A stretch of DNA of 64,000 bases from Pseudomonas sp. Seg1 (GCF_018326005.1 NZ_AP021903.1:5949501-6013500); one strand, 5' to 3'. Shown: positions 46,393-55,307, counted from the first letter of the stretch. Notes: generated by a model not told the origin, from the sequence alone. Numbers and translations are program-made.

Positions 46393-46568
46393 AGCCGCGT
46401 CAGTCGAATTTCTGGAAGGTCTTCAGCACGCCGCTGGTGATTGCGCTGCTCAGTGCGGCAGGGTTGTTTGCGGCGTTGCTGGGGGATGGGATCTGGGATG
46501 CGTTGAGCTGGGTTGGGCTGGGTGTTCCGGCAATTCTGGCGATCAGGGGATTGCTGCAGCGCAGGTAG
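46389..46568 (+). CDS. 59-residue membrane protein coupled to the PepSY gene
   Basis: A short gene starting with the ATGA overlap of the PepSY stop (46389-46392). It encodes a basic N-terminus (KPRQSNFWKVF) and two hydrophobic stretches (STPLVIALLSAAGLFAALLG and WDALSWVGLGVPAILAIRGLL), ending in QRR. The overlap indicates translational coupling and a shared role in siderophore-iron handling. I cannot name the family; similar small proteins follow PepSY genes in other pseudomonads as far as I recall. It could assist assembly of the reductase. Confidence 0.75.
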   Translation: MKPRQSNFWKVFSTPLVIALLSAAGLFAALLGDGIWDALSWVGLGVPAILAIRGLLQRR

Positions 46569-46592
46569 TTTCGTTGTCGTCGGTAATGGCCT

Positions 46593-46683
46593 CATCGCTG
46601 GCAAGCCAGCTCCCACAGGGGTTGATGCTGAATCTGAAATTTGTGTCGCTGCAAAAACTGTGGGAGCTGGCTTGCCAGCGATG
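46593..46683. repeat. REP pair, GCCAGCGATG class
   Basis: CATCGCTGGCAAGCCAGCTCCCAC (from 46593) faces TGTGGGAGCTGGCTTGCCAGCGATG (to 46683). Confidence 0.9.
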
Positions 46684-46773
46684 GCGATCTCACGAACACC
46701 ATCAATTCCTCGCCAGCCACAGTGGTTGTAGCTAGGCTAACCTCCTGCTCTTCGATGCTCACGAGGTTTGCCA

Positions 46774-47403
46774 ATGTCCGCCCCCAGCATGACCCTGTTC
46801 CACAACTCGCTGTCCCCGTTCGTTCGCAAAGTGATGGTGTTGCTGCACGAGACCGGTCAGCAGGATCGCGTCGCGTTACAAGACTGCGTGCTCAGCCCGG
46901 TCAGCCCCGATCCGACCCTTAACGCTGACAACCCGCTGGGCAAGATCCCGGCCCTGCGCCTGGCCGATGGCAACGTCATCCATGACAGCCGCGTGATCCT
47001 CGATTACCTCGACCACCAACACGTCGGCAACCCGCTGATCCCCCGCGACGGCTCGGCCCGCTGGCGGCGCCTGACCCTGGCCTCGATGGCCGACGGGATC
47101 ATGGATGCTTCGGTAATGGTGCGTTACGAGCAGGCGCTGCGTGCTCCGGAAAAGCACTGGAACGAATGGCTCGACGCCCAGCGCGAGAAGATCCGCCGTG
47201 CGCTCGCACTGCTGGAAACGGACGCGATCGCCGAGCTGACCAGTCACTTCGATGTCGCCGCAATCAGCGTCGCCTGTGCACTGGGCTACCTCGACCTGCG
47301 CTTCCCTGAAATGGACTGGCGGACCGCCAATCCACAATTGGCCAACTGGTACTTTGAAGTCAGCCAGCGACCGTCCATGATCGCCACGATGCCCAAGGTT
47401 TAA
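46774..47403 (+). CDS. Glutathione S-transferase family protein
   Basis: A 209-residue two-domain GST. The thioredoxin-like N-terminal domain (residues ~6-80) has LFHNSLSPFVRKVMVLLHE with a Ser active-site position, NPLGKIPALRL with the cis-proline, and DSRVILDYL for glutathione binding. The helical C-terminal domain follows from ~90. ATG 46774 has GAGG 7 bases upstream. It would conjugate or reduce small molecules with glutathione; the substrate is unknown. Confidence 0.9.
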   Translation: MSAPSMTLFHNSLSPFVRKVMVLLHETGQQDRVALQDCVLSPVSPDPTLNADNPLGKIPALRLADGNVIHDSRVILDYLDHQHVGNPLIPRDGSARWRRLTLASMADGIMDASVMVRYEQALRAPEKHWNEWLDAQREKIRRALALLETDAIAELTSHFDVAAISVACALGYLDLRFPEMDWRTANPQLANWYFEVSQRPSMIATMPKV

Positions 47404-47426
47404 ATCGGCGGCGCCTGTTCCGGCCT

Positions 47427-47519
47427 CATCGCTGGCAAGCCAGCTCCCACAGGATCCTTGTCGGATCGCAAATACGCGCAAGACATCAATCCAGTGTGGG
47501 AGCTGGCTTGCCGGCGATG
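47427..47519. repeat. REP pair, GCCAGCGATG class
   Basis: CATCGCTGGCAAGCCAGCTCCCAC (from 47427) faces GTGGGAGCTGGCTTGCCGGCGATG (to 47519; one change in the core). Confidence 0.9.
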
Positions 47520-47602
47520 GCACCACCTCGGTTCCGGCGGTAGTGACGCAAAGATCAACGTCACCAACACCTCGGCCTCTCGCTGATCCTCACGCAGCCC
47601 GC

Positions 47603-48973
47603 TCATTGCACCGCCCCAATATCAAACTCCAACGGCTTGGCCGGCTTCTGCCCGATCCCGTACCAGTCCAGTTTGCGCGTCAGCACCATGAACACACCGA
47701 GCAAGCCGAACAGCAACAGCGAGCCCATCAACAGCGCGTAATCCTCGGCACTCAACAATCCATAGAGCAGGCCATACAACGCCGCCAATCCCGCCGAAAA
47801 ACTCAAACCGTGGCGCACGCTGCGCAGCACATGACAAACGTAAAAGCCGATCAACAACACGCAGCCACTGGCCGACAACAGATACGCCAAGGCAAACCCG
47901 ATGTGCTCTGACAGCGACAGCAGCAACAGGTAAAAGAACGCCAGTGCCACGCCGACCAAGGCGTACTGCACCGGGTGAACCGCCAGACTTTTCAGCACTT
48001 CGAACAAGAAGAAACCGGCGAATGTCAGGACGATGAACAGCAGCGCATATTTGATCGCCCGGTCACTCTTCAGATACTGATCCACCGGATCGATGAAGCT
48101 CACGCCAAAGCTGCGGCCGTTGAACGCCTCGCAATCATTGCTGCTCACGCAACGGCTCATGGCGTCCTGCAAATTGGTGGAGAAGAACGTGGTCTGCCAT
48201 TCGGCGCTGAAACCGGCATCGTTGATTTCACGTTTGGCGGGCAGGAAGTTGCCGATGAAGCTTGGGTGCGGCCAGTTGGCGGTGAGGCTCACGCTACTGC
48301 TCTTGCCCACCGGCAGCACCTGCAGCGAACCGGTGCCTTGCAGGCGCAGTTCAAAACCGAACGCCAATTCGGTGGCTTTACTGGTGTCGAGCAGCGGCAA
48401 CGTGACGCGTACACCTTCGCCGAGCCAGCCGACCTGGGTGCCCGGGACAAAGTCCAGGCGCTGGCCGTCGAGCTCCAGTTTCAAAGCGTTTTCGATGCCG
48501 CGAATGTCGCTGATGCCGACCGCGAGAAACGGCGCGTCGAACTGGTAGTCGGCGAAATCTTCCTTGATGCCCAACTGGGCCGGCAGCGAGAAATGACCGT
48601 TGATGCGGTTATCGGCGTGGAACAACCGCGCTTCGTAAATACCCCGGGCGCGCAATTCGGTCTGCACCTGGCCATCGAGTTCGAAGCGCTCCGGCAGAAA
48701 GTACAAACGCCCGCGTTCCTCCCGGGGATCGTCGTAGCGCTTGTTGGTTTTGTCGTTGATCTTCCAGTTGTGAATCACCTTGCGATACGGCACCACCATC
48801 ACCGGCCCGCTCACTTGCTGGTTGTAACTGGCACTGCGAGCGATGTCCTGCAGCACGCCGTCGCGCAATTGCTGGCGATCGTCGATCACGCCGTCGATCA
48901 TCATTAACGGTATGAGTAACAGCAGGATCAACAGGGCAATGGCCCCGAGCTTAATGGTCAGATTCTTGTTCAT
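47603..48973 (-). CDS. creD: CreD, inner membrane protein of the CreBC regulon
   Basis: A 456-residue CreD protein. An N-terminal helix (residues ~8-26) is followed by a large periplasmic domain (with VMVVPYRK, YFLPERFELDGQ and FIGNFLPAKREI). Five to six helices then fill ~310-440 (LFIVLTFAGFFLFEVLKS, ALVGVALAFFYLLLLSLSEHIGF and others). CreD is the main output of the CreBC system, which is induced by cell-wall inhibition in P. aeruginosa and influences beta-lactam response and biofilm. It lies 201 bases after creC, with a REP pair and a cre-tag-like repeat between them, so it has its own promoter. Confidence 0.95.
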   Translation of the reverse strand: MNKNLTIKLGAIALLILLLLIPLMMIDGVIDDRQQLRDGVLQDIARSASYNQQVSGPVMVVPYRKVIHNWKINDKTNKRYDDPREERGRLYFLPERFELDGQVQTELRARGIYEARLFHADNRINGHFSLPAQLGIKEDFADYQFDAPFLAVGISDIRGIENALKLELDGQRLDFVPGTQVGWLGEGVRVTLPLLDTSKATELAFGFELRLQGTGSLQVLPVGKSSSVSLTANWPHPSFIGNFLPAKREINDAGFSAEWQTTFFSTNLQDAMSRCVSSNDCEAFNGRSFGVSFIDPVDQYLKSDRAIKYALLFIVLTFAGFFLFEVLKSLAVHPVQYALVGVALAFFYLLLLSLSEHIGFALAYLLSASGCVLLIGFYVCHVLRSVRHGLSFSAGLAALYGLLYGLLSAEDYALLMGSLLLFGLLGVFMVLTRKLDWYGIGQKPAKPLEFDIGAVQ

Positions 48974-49027
48974 GGGACTCTCCCTGTTTCGATGAGGCAG
49001 AGTCTGATTCGGCTGTTTGAGGGTTTT

Positions 49028-49054
49028 GTGGGGGGAATGTGGAGATTGTGTGGA
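49028..49054 (-). promoter_or_regulatory. Cre-tag-like triple repeat upstream of creD
   Basis: On the minus strand, TCCAC-N6-TCCAC-N6-CCCAC: three pentamers with exact 11-base spacing, 55-81 bases before the creD start. The published CreB tag is TTCAC-N6-TTCAC. The spacing is the same, but each half differs by one base or more. Confidence 0.55.
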
Positions 49055-49068
49055 GACTGCGCTGACCC

Positions 49069-49160
49069 CATCGCGGGCAAGCCCGCTCCCACAATGATTC
49101 AGGTGTACACAATCGTGGCTTACGATAGAAAATCCTGTGGGAGCGGGCTTGCCCGCGATG
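49069..49160. repeat. REP pair, GCGGGCTTGCCCGCGATG class, between creC and creD
   Basis: CATCGCGGGCAAGCCCGCTCCCACA (from 49069) faces TGTGGGAGCGGGCTTGCCCGCGATG (to 49160). Confidence 0.9.
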
Positions 49161-49174
49161 GCCGTGACACGGTT

Positions 49175-50593
49175 TCAAGGCAAGCGCAGGGCCACTTCAA
49201 CGCCGTTTGCAACATTGCGAATGCTCATCGACCCACCATGCAACTTGACCACCTCTTCAACGAAGTTAAGCCCCAATCCCGTGCTTTTGCGCCCACTGTC
49301 CGGGCGCGGCAATGAGTAGAAGCGCTCAGTCAAACGCGGCAAGGCGTAATCCGGAATCGGCGCAGTTTCATTGAACAAGCGAACCTCGATCTGCTCGCCG
49401 ACGCGCTCGGCGCTGAAACGTAACAACCCCTGCGGCGGGGTGAAGTCCAGCGCGTTCTCCAGCAGATTGCCCAACGCCTGGCGCAGCAAAAACGGTTCGC
49501 CGATCAGCAACACATCCGCCGCAATCGTCTGTTCGATCCGCAACTGTTTGCCTTCAATCCGCGCTGCCTGCGCTTGCAACAACTCATCGACCAACACCGC
49601 CAGCGGCACTGCCACCCGCTCCTCCAGGCCATGCCGTTGTTCGACCTGCGCCAGATTCAGCAAGCGCTCGATCAACTGCTGCATCCGCGCACTTTCGCTG
49701 TCGATGTTGCCGACAAACCGCAGTCGCTGAATCGCAGGCATGTCACCTTGCAGCAACTCCGCCGCGCCGCGAATCGCCGCCAGCGGACTTTTCAGTTCGT
49801 GGGTCAGGGTGTGCACGTAGCGCTCGACGTAAGCCTTGCCCTCCAATTGCGTGCGCATCTGCTCGACCGCCGTAGCCAGTTGCTCCAGCTCACCGCCGCG
49901 ATAGTGCGGCACTTCAACGCGCCGACCTTCGCTGACAGCCTCGGCATACCTCGTCAAACGGTGCAGCGCGCGACTCAGCCACCACGACAGCAAGGCGCCG
50001 AACAACAGGCCGAGGCCGATCAGGCCCGCACCGTAGAACAGCAAACGCCGTTCGGTGCGATCGACATAGGGCTGCAACGAGCTGTTGGGTTTGGCCACGG
50101 TGACCACACCGATGATCTGGCCGTTATCGCGGATCGGGGCGCCGACGTGCATCACCGACGAGGCCGGGTCATCCGGGTCGCTGCGACTGGAACGCGCACC
50201 GTATTCGCCGCGCAGGGTCAGATAGACATCGTTCCAGCGCGAGTAATCCTGACCGACCGCCACGCCGCTGGAATCGAGCACCACGATGCCTTTGGCGTCG
50301 GTGACGTAGATGCGATGGTTGACCTGATTTTTCGGCAAACCCCAGATGGTCGCTTGCGGCTGGCGTTCGCCATAGGCACGCAGCAACTCGGGCCAGCGGT
50401 TCTCGCTGAGGGTGCCTGCCTTGAAATCGTCACGGAGAATTTCCGCCATCAGGTTGGCGGTATCGACCAGGGTTTCTTCGGTGGACTGGCGCACGCCGGG
50501 GCGGATTTCTTCCATCACTGTGTTGAGCACGAAATAGCCGGTCAGGCCGACAAACAGCACATACACCAGAAAAATCCTCAGCCCCAACGACAT
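49175..50593 (-). CDS. creC: CreC, sensor histidine kinase
   Basis: A 472-residue kinase with two membrane helices (about residues 5-25 and 178-200) flanking a periplasmic sensor domain. A HAMP region follows (RALHRLTRYAEAV, ~200-250), then the H-box THELKSPLAAIRG with His265, the N-box NLLENALDFT, and the G-box TGLGLNFVEEV. It phosphorylates CreB. Its start overlaps the creB stop by one base. Kinase and regulator are therefore coupled. Confidence 0.95.
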   Translation of the reverse strand: MSLGLRIFLVYVLFVGLTGYFVLNTVMEEIRPGVRQSTEETLVDTANLMAEILRDDFKAGTLSENRWPELLRAYGERQPQATIWGLPKNQVNHRIYVTDAKGIVVLDSSGVAVGQDYSRWNDVYLTLRGEYGARSSRSDPDDPASSVMHVGAPIRDNGQIIGVVTVAKPNSSLQPYVDRTERRLLFYGAGLIGLGLLFGALLSWWLSRALHRLTRYAEAVSEGRRVEVPHYRGGELEQLATAVEQMRTQLEGKAYVERYVHTLTHELKSPLAAIRGAAELLQGDMPAIQRLRFVGNIDSESARMQQLIERLLNLAQVEQRHGLEERVAVPLAVLVDELLQAQAARIEGKQLRIEQTIAADVLLIGEPFLLRQALGNLLENALDFTPPQGLLRFSAERVGEQIEVRLFNETAPIPDYALPRLTERFYSLPRPDSGRKSTGLGLNFVEEVVKLHGGSMSIRNVANGVEVALRLP

Positions 50594-51273
50594 CAGCTGT
50601 GCCCCGGGCTGTAGCTGTAACCGAGGCCGCGATGGGTCTGGATCGGTTCGGCGTCGGCGCGCACCAGTCGCAGTTTGGCCCGCACGCTTTTAATGTGGCT
50701 GTCGATGCTGCGCTCGTAACCGGCATCGGCGGCGACACCCAGCGCATCGAGCAATTGCTCGCGGCTGAACACCCGTTCGGGTTGGTCGAGCAAGCATTGC
50801 AACAGGCGGAATTCGTGGCGGGTCAGACTCAGGGTCTGGCCGCGATAGGCAATCTGCACGCGCTCGAGATCAATGCGAAACAGCGCCGAGGAGGCCTCGA
50901 TTGGCGGGCGCGGCGCCATGCGCTTGAGGATCGCCCGGACCCGTGCCGCGACTTCTCGAGGGCTGAACGGCTTGACCACGTAGTCGTCGGCGCCGATCTC
51001 CAGGCCCACTACGCGGTCGATCTCGGCGTTGCGGGCGCTAAGGAACAGCACCGGCACTTCGCTGAAACGGCGTAGCTGCTTGCAGGTTTCGAAACCACTG
51101 ATGTCCGGCAGGCCGATGTCGAGAATGATCAGATCGGCCGGCGTCTGGCGCTGGTGCGCCAGCGCTGCCTCACCGAGGCTCACCCAAGTGGTGGTGAACC
51201 CCTCGCCCTGCAAGGCAAAAATCAGCGTGTCGGCAATCGCCGCTTCGTCTTCGACAATCAGGATATGAGGCAT
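50593..51273 (-). CDS. creB: CreB, OmpR-family response regulator
   Basis: A 226-residue regulator. The receiver domain (residues 1-~120) has acidic residues in IVEDEAAIAD, phosphoacceptor Asp52 in ILDIGLPD and Lys in YVVKPFSPRE. A winged-helix DNA-binding domain follows (~130-225, with LTRHEFRLLQCLLDQP and RSIDSHIKSVRAKL). It binds TTCAC-N6-TTCAC tags and activates creD. It is first in the creB-creC pair. The gene upstream on the same strand is a protease 74 bases away. Confidence 0.96.
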   Translation of the reverse strand: MPHILIVEDEAAIADTLIFALQGEGFTTTWVSLGEAALAHQRQTPADLIILDIGLPDISGFETCKQLRRFSEVPVLFLSARNAEIDRVVGLEIGADDYVVKPFSPREVAARVRAILKRMAPRPPIEASSALFRIDLERVQIAYRGQTLSLTRHEFRLLQCLLDQPERVFSREQLLDALGVAADAGYERSIDSHIKSVRAKLRLVRADAEPIQTHRGLGYSYSPGHS

Positions 51274-51347
51274 GGCGTCCGAGCCCGTGGGTTAAGTGCG
51301 CGAACGGTGCCCCAAGCGTGCCTTTACGTCAATGAGACCACTTGGCG

Positions 51348-51851
51348 CTAGCAGTCCGGTTTGTCGGCGGTGAAGCGCCGCGCCGGGTTCACCGCCGCGC
51401 CAAATTCACGCAAGGCCTTGGCACCGATCAGCAGCGGATAGTTGAAGTTGCTGCGGTCGGTCAGATTGACCTCCACGGTACGCTTGACGTCGCCCAGGCA
51501 CAGCTCCAGATCGACCACTGGCCGTTTCGCGACTTCGGTGCTTTCGCCTTCGTCTTCTTCATCCGAACGGCTCTTGATCTTGCTGATTCGCGCGACCTTG
51601 TGCTCGTAGACCTTGTTGCTGGCGTCCTTGGTGCCGAGACGGAACCGCACCCAGTCTTCGCCATCACGGGTGAAGGTTTCGATGTCCTTGGCCGACAGCG
51701 ACGCTGTCAGCGCACCGGTGTCCATCTTGGCCTTGAGCACTTCACCGCCGATTTCCGGCAGCGCGATGTATTCGTAGCGCCCGTACAGGGTCGGCTCGGC
51801 GGCCATGACCGGCAGGGCGACAAGGGCAAACAGTGCAAGGAGGGATTTCAC
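51348..51851 (-). CDS. Exported retropepsin-like aspartic protease (PF05618-type)
   Basis: A 167-residue protein with a short signal peptide (VKSLLALFALVALPVMAAE; cleavage near residue 18). The active-site motif is KMDTGALTASL with Asp44-Thr-Gly46, as in retropepsin-like proteins often annotated as ATP-dependent zinc proteases. A later conserved block is NYPLLIGAKAL. A charged insertion (SRSDEEDEGESTEVAKR, ~105-122) is specific. GTG 51851 follows AAGGAAG at 9 bases, and the open frame to 51959 runs into a REP, so it is excluded. It probably acts in the periplasm; the substrate is unknown. Confidence 0.85.
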   Translation of the reverse strand: MKSLLALFALVALPVMAAEPTLYGRYEYIALPEIGGEVLKAKMDTGALTASLSAKDIETFTRDGEDWVRFRLGTKDASNKVYEHKVARISKIKSRSDEEDEGESTEVAKRPVVDLELCLGDVKRTVEVNLTDRSNFNYPLLIGAKALREFGAAVNPARRFTADKPDC

Positions 51852-51933
51852 GTAAGGGGCTTCCTTGGAAAATGAGGGCGGCAGACGTGGGATTTTAGAC
51901 AGCCAGCAAGCAATTCGTTCGCCGCTGAGCCCG

Positions 51934-52026
51934 CATCGCTGGCAAGCCAGCTCCCACAAGGATCTTCAACGAATGTAATTCTTGCGGACACCCGATAAAC
52001 CTGTGGGAGCTGGCTTGCCAGCGATG
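51934..52026. repeat. REP pair, GCCAGCGATG class
   Basis: CATCGCTGGCAAGCCAGCTCCCACA (from 51934) faces TGTGGGAGCTGGCTTGCCAGCGATG (to 52026). It lies between divergently transcribed genes (the protease and the acyltransferase), the only such REP position in the window that could touch promoters on both sides. Confidence 0.9.
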
Positions 52027-52158
52027 AGGCCAGCACATTCAGCGCAATATCTGACCCAAGCATACCCAGCCAAAAGTGAAACATTCGTCACCCCCGATTT
52101 GGCCTGTCGCCCGAAGCCACTTATCATGGCGCGCCCATCCGACTTCATAGAGTTGCTT

Positions 52159-53046
52159 ATGCGCCGCCTGCTCACCGGCTGTTTCGTCACCCTGCTGCTG
52201 TTGCTCAACACCCTGATCCTGATCGGGCCGTTGCTGGTGTTTGCCCTGCTCAAACTGGTGGCGCCCGGGCGTTGGCGCGATTACGCGTCGTGGGCGGTGA
52301 TGTGGATCGCCGAGACCTGGGCCGAAATCGACAAGCTGATTTTTCGCCTGTGCATCCCCACCCAATGGGACATTCGCGGGGGCGCAGACCTGCGCGGTGA
52401 CACCTCGTACCTGGTGGTCAGCAACCATCAGTCGTGGGTCGATATTCCGGCGCTGATCCAGACCCTCAACCGGCGCACGCCGTTCTTCAAGTTCTTCCTC
52501 AAGAAGGAGCTGATCTGGGTTCCGTTTCTGGGGCTGGCGTGGTGGGCGCTGGATTACCCGTTCATGAAGCGCTACACCAAGGCATTCCTGGCCAGGCACC
52601 CGGAGCTGGCGGGCAAGGATCTGGAGATCACCCGACAGGCCTGCGAGCTGTTCAAGCGCCAGCCGGTGACCGTGGTCAACTATCTGGAAGGCACGCGCTA
52701 CACCGCGGTGAAAAGCGCGCAGCAACAATCACCGTTCAACCACCTGCTCAAGCCCAAGGCCGGCGGCGTGGCGTTCGTGCTGGCGGCGCTGGGTGAACAG
52801 CTGGATGCGATTCTCGACGTCACCGTGGTTTATCCACAGGAGAACATTCCGGGGTTCTGGGACTTGATCAGCGGCAACGTGCCGCGGGTGATCATCGACA
52901 TCCAGACCCGCGAGCTCGACCCGGCGCTGTGGCAGGGCGATTACGAGAACGATCCGCTGTTTCGCGAGAAGGTCCAGAGCTGGGTCAACCAGCTCTGGAC
53001 CGAGAAAGATCTGCGCATCGCCGAACTGCGCGGCGAGCGCAACTGA
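52159..53046 (+). CDS. PlsC-type acyltransferase (YihG-like)
   Basis: A 295-residue 1-acylglycerol-3-phosphate acyltransferase family protein. A membrane segment covers residues ~8-35. The catalytic H-x4-D motif is NHQSWVD (His90, Asp95), and the substrate segment is NYLEGTRYTA. YihG-type proteins acylate lysophosphatidic acid as a second PlsC activity and affect membrane unsaturated fatty acids; this assignment rests on length and motif spacing. ATG 52159 was chosen; an upstream ATG at 52126 is possible and neither has a strong ribosome site. Confidence 0.87.
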   Translation: MRRLLTGCFVTLLLLLNTLILIGPLLVFALLKLVAPGRWRDYASWAVMWIAETWAEIDKLIFRLCIPTQWDIRGGADLRGDTSYLVVSNHQSWVDIPALIQTLNRRTPFFKFFLKKELIWVPFLGLAWWALDYPFMKRYTKAFLARHPELAGKDLEITRQACELFKRQPVTVVNYLEGTRYTAVKSAQQQSPFNHLLKPKAGGVAFVLAALGEQLDAILDVTVVYPQENIPGFWDLISGNVPRVIIDIQTRELDPALWQGDYENDPLFREKVQSWVNQLWTEKDLRIAELRGERN

Positions 53047-53047
53047 A

Positions 53048-53605
53048 TCAGCTACCGGTGCCGGCGCCCCAGATGCTGCCCAGGCTTTGCAGCAGCGGGC
53101 CGCCGACGCCTTGATCACCCAGATACTTGAGCAGCACCGGGGCAAACTGGCCGACCATGCCGCTGTCCATGCCCAATGCGCCGAACGCATTGTTCAGGTC
53201 ATTGGTGTTCTTGACGTTACCCAGCGCGTTTTCCAGCCCGGCGGATTTGCCCGACGAACCCAGCAAGCCGCTCAACGCCGCCATGTTGCCGCTACCGCCC
53301 GACAGCTTGTCGATGCCCGGCACTTCTTTGGCCAATTGCGAATAATCGGTGCTGCTCAATTGGTTCTTGGCCAGGCCAAGCATGGCGCTGGTGCCGCCGA
53401 CCGCTTGCTGAGGGGTAACACCCAGACCGGTGACGGCTTGCAGCAAACCGGCGGTTTCCGAGGTCGGCGCGGCGGCGGTGGCCGAGTTGCCACCCTGCAT
53501 GCTCGCAGCCGCTTTGGTCACATCGTCCAGGCTGAAACCGGCGAACACCGGGCTGGCCGCAAGGGTCATCAGCGAAGCCATTGCAATACCGCGTGAAATC
53601 TTCAT
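53048..53605 (-). CDS. DUF2780 domain exported protein
   Basis: A 185-residue protein with a signal peptide (residues 1-22, ending SPVFA). A Gly/Ala/Leu-rich body of the DUF2780 (VcgC/VcgE-like) family follows (GLLQAVTGLGVTPQQAVGGT, then LKYLGDQGVGGPLLQSLGSIWG). Function is unknown; it is likely periplasmic. The genes here converge: its stop lies one base from the acyltransferase stop, leaving no separate terminator. Confidence 0.85.
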   Translation of the reverse strand: MKISRGIAMASLMTLAASPVFAGFSLDDVTKAAASMQGGNSATAAAPTSETAGLLQAVTGLGVTPQQAVGGTSAMLGLAKNQLSSTDYSQLAKEVPGIDKLSGGSGNMAALSGLLGSSGKSAGLENALGNVKNTNDLNNAFGALGMDSGMVGQFAPVLLKYLGDQGVGGPLLQSLGSIWGAGTGS

Positions 53606-53744
53606 TCAGACATCCTCTTGCGCTGCAAAAACCACCCTTCGACGGGCGGCGAAACTGCCGATTTGACCGGGTATCCGCCGGCATGTTCCAAACCTGCGCA
53701 TCCATTTTCAGCATAGCCACGTATATAAATCGTGAAACCCCGGA

Positions 53745-54389
53745 ATGGCCGCGATGAATGGCACAAGCGCTATCGCTGAACTAGCCTGTGAGCAACCCGA
53801 GATCAGTCCTCGTCGCTTGCCTTTTGCCTGGAGAGATGTCATTTCCATCGCCGACACCGATCAGTTGCGACAGCTGTTGGCCCAGTGCTCATTGGGTGAC
53901 CGTCGCGCCTTCGAAACGCTGTACCGCAGCGTCGGCCCGCGCCTGCACGGTGTGGCCCTGCGCTTCATGGGGCGTGCGGATCTGGCCGAGGAGGTCTTGC
54001 AGGAAAGTTTCGTGCGCATCTGGAACAACGCCTCGCGCTACGAAGCGCATCTGTCGGCACCGCTGACTTGGATGATCAACATCACCCGCAATCAAGCCAT
54101 CGATCAGTTACGCAAACACCGCGACCGGCCGCTGAGCGATCTTGAGCAGGACGGGTTGGCGGATGAGAGCCCTTCGGCGCATGAGCAATTGAGCAGCGCC
54201 CGCGAGGCTCACGCCCTGAACCGCTGCCTGGAAAGCCTCGACAGCATGCAGCGCCAGTCGATCAGCGTGGCGTATTTTCACGGGTTGTCCTGCACCGAAC
54301 TGGCCGAGCATCTGGCCACGCCGCTGGGCACAGTCAAATCGTGGATCCGCCGGGGCATGGAGCGACTGCGTCGGTGCCTTGAATCATGA
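53745..54389 (+). CDS. SigK-like ECF sigma factor
   Basis: A 214-residue sigma-70 ECF protein. Region 2 is FMGRADLAEEVLQESFVRIWNNASRYE and region 4 SCTELAEHLATPLGTVKSWIRRGMERL, with a TPLGTVKSWI helix typical of SigK/RpoE. The N-terminal ~30 residues are not typical, and the true start may be downstream; ATG 53754 is an in-frame option. It overlaps the anti-sigma gene by four bases (54386-54389), so both are coupled. Confidence 0.9.
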   Translation: MAAMNGTSAIAELACEQPEISPRRLPFAWRDVISIADTDQLRQLLAQCSLGDRRAFETLYRSVGPRLHGVALRFMGRADLAEEVLQESFVRIWNNASRYEAHLSAPLTWMINITRNQAIDQLRKHRDRPLSDLEQDGLADESPSAHEQLSSAREAHALNRCLESLDSMQRQSISVAYFHGLSCTELAEHLATPLGTVKSWIRRGMERLRRCLES

Positions 54390-55060
54390 ACTACCAGACC
54401 CCTGCCCTGCGCCGTGCCCTCGCCGCCGACTACGCCATCGGCTTGATGTCCACGGCTGCGCGTCGACGCTTTGAGCAATTGTTGCTGGATGACGCTGCGT
54501 TGCGGGCGGAAGTGGCGCAATGGCAGGACACGCTGGCGAGCCTCACCGAATCCCTGCCTGAACAACCGGTGCCCGACCGCGTGTGGCACGGCATTACCGC
54601 GCGCATCGAGCCGCAAGTGCTGCATGTGCCGGAAAAACGTCCGTTCTGGAATTGGCTGAGACTCACGGCAGCCGCCGCCTCAATCGTTGTGCTGGTTTTC
54701 CTCGGTTCGCTGTACGACCGGGACGACGCCCGCTACCGCGCCACCCTGCTGAGCGCCAATGCGCAACCGGCGCTGAAGGTCGAGGCGCATGCAGATTATC
54801 TGCAGGTCGAGCCGCTGACATTGGCGGCGGTTGATGCCGATCGCAGCCTGGAACTGTGGGCGATTCCGGCGGATGGCAAGCCGATTTCGCTGGGGGTGAT
54901 TCCAGCGGGGGGTAAAGGCAAGGTTGAGTTGAGCGAGGCGCAGAAAGTCTTGATTGGCAAACCGATTGCATTGGCAGTGAGTCTGGAGCCGAAGGGTGGT
55001 TCGCCGACTGGGCAGCCGACTGGTCCGGTGCTGTATCAAGGGGCGTTGGCGGCCTTGTAA
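54386..55060 (+). CDS. RskA-like anti-sigma factor
   Basis: A 224-residue anti-sigma factor. The N-terminal sigma-binding part (RRALAADYAIGLMSTAARRRFEQLL) is followed by one membrane helix near residues 94-108 (LTAAAASIVVLVFLGSLY). The C-terminal RskA domain has VDADRSLELWAIPADGKPISLGVIP. It would hold the preceding sigma factor at the membrane until proteolysis releases it. The inducing signal is unknown. A MITE-like element begins directly after the stop. Confidence 0.9.
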   Translation: MNYQTPALRRALAADYAIGLMSTAARRRFEQLLLDDAALRAEVAQWQDTLASLTESLPEQPVPDRVWHGITARIEPQVLHVPEKRPFWNWLRLTAAAASIVVLVFLGSLYDRDDARYRATLLSANAQPALKVEAHADYLQVEPLTLAAVDADRSLELWAIPADGKPISLGVIPAGGKGKVELSEAQKVLIGKPIALAVSLEPKGGSPTGQPTGPVLYQGALAAL

Positions 55061-55062
55061 AG

Positions 55063-55260
55063 CCCCTCACCCTAACCCTCCCGAAACGTCGGACCGCCCG
55101 GAGGAAGAGGGGACTGACCGTGGGATATTTGCGCAATACGCCGACCTGTAATTGCCGTGCCGAATCCATAATCGACTCGATCTTTCAGGTCGACGTATGA
55201 CACCAGACACCTCGGTCGGCCCCCTCTCCCTCCGGGCGGTCCGACGTTTCGGGAGGGCTG
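55063..55260. mobile_element. MITE-like inverted-repeat element, copy 1 (after rskA-like gene)
   Basis: A perfect 29-base inverted repeat lies at 55076-55104 (CCCTCCCGAAACGTCGGACC...) and 55229-55257, enclosing 124 bases. The left end carries CCCCTCACCCTAACCC, shared with copy 2; the right terminus has diverged. An inner CCGACCTG is also shared. No coding capacity is seen. Confidence 0.75.
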
Positions 55261-55307
55261 GGCGGGCGGCGTTCCGATGAGGGTACCTTTTGACCTTGGC
55301 TCTCAAC

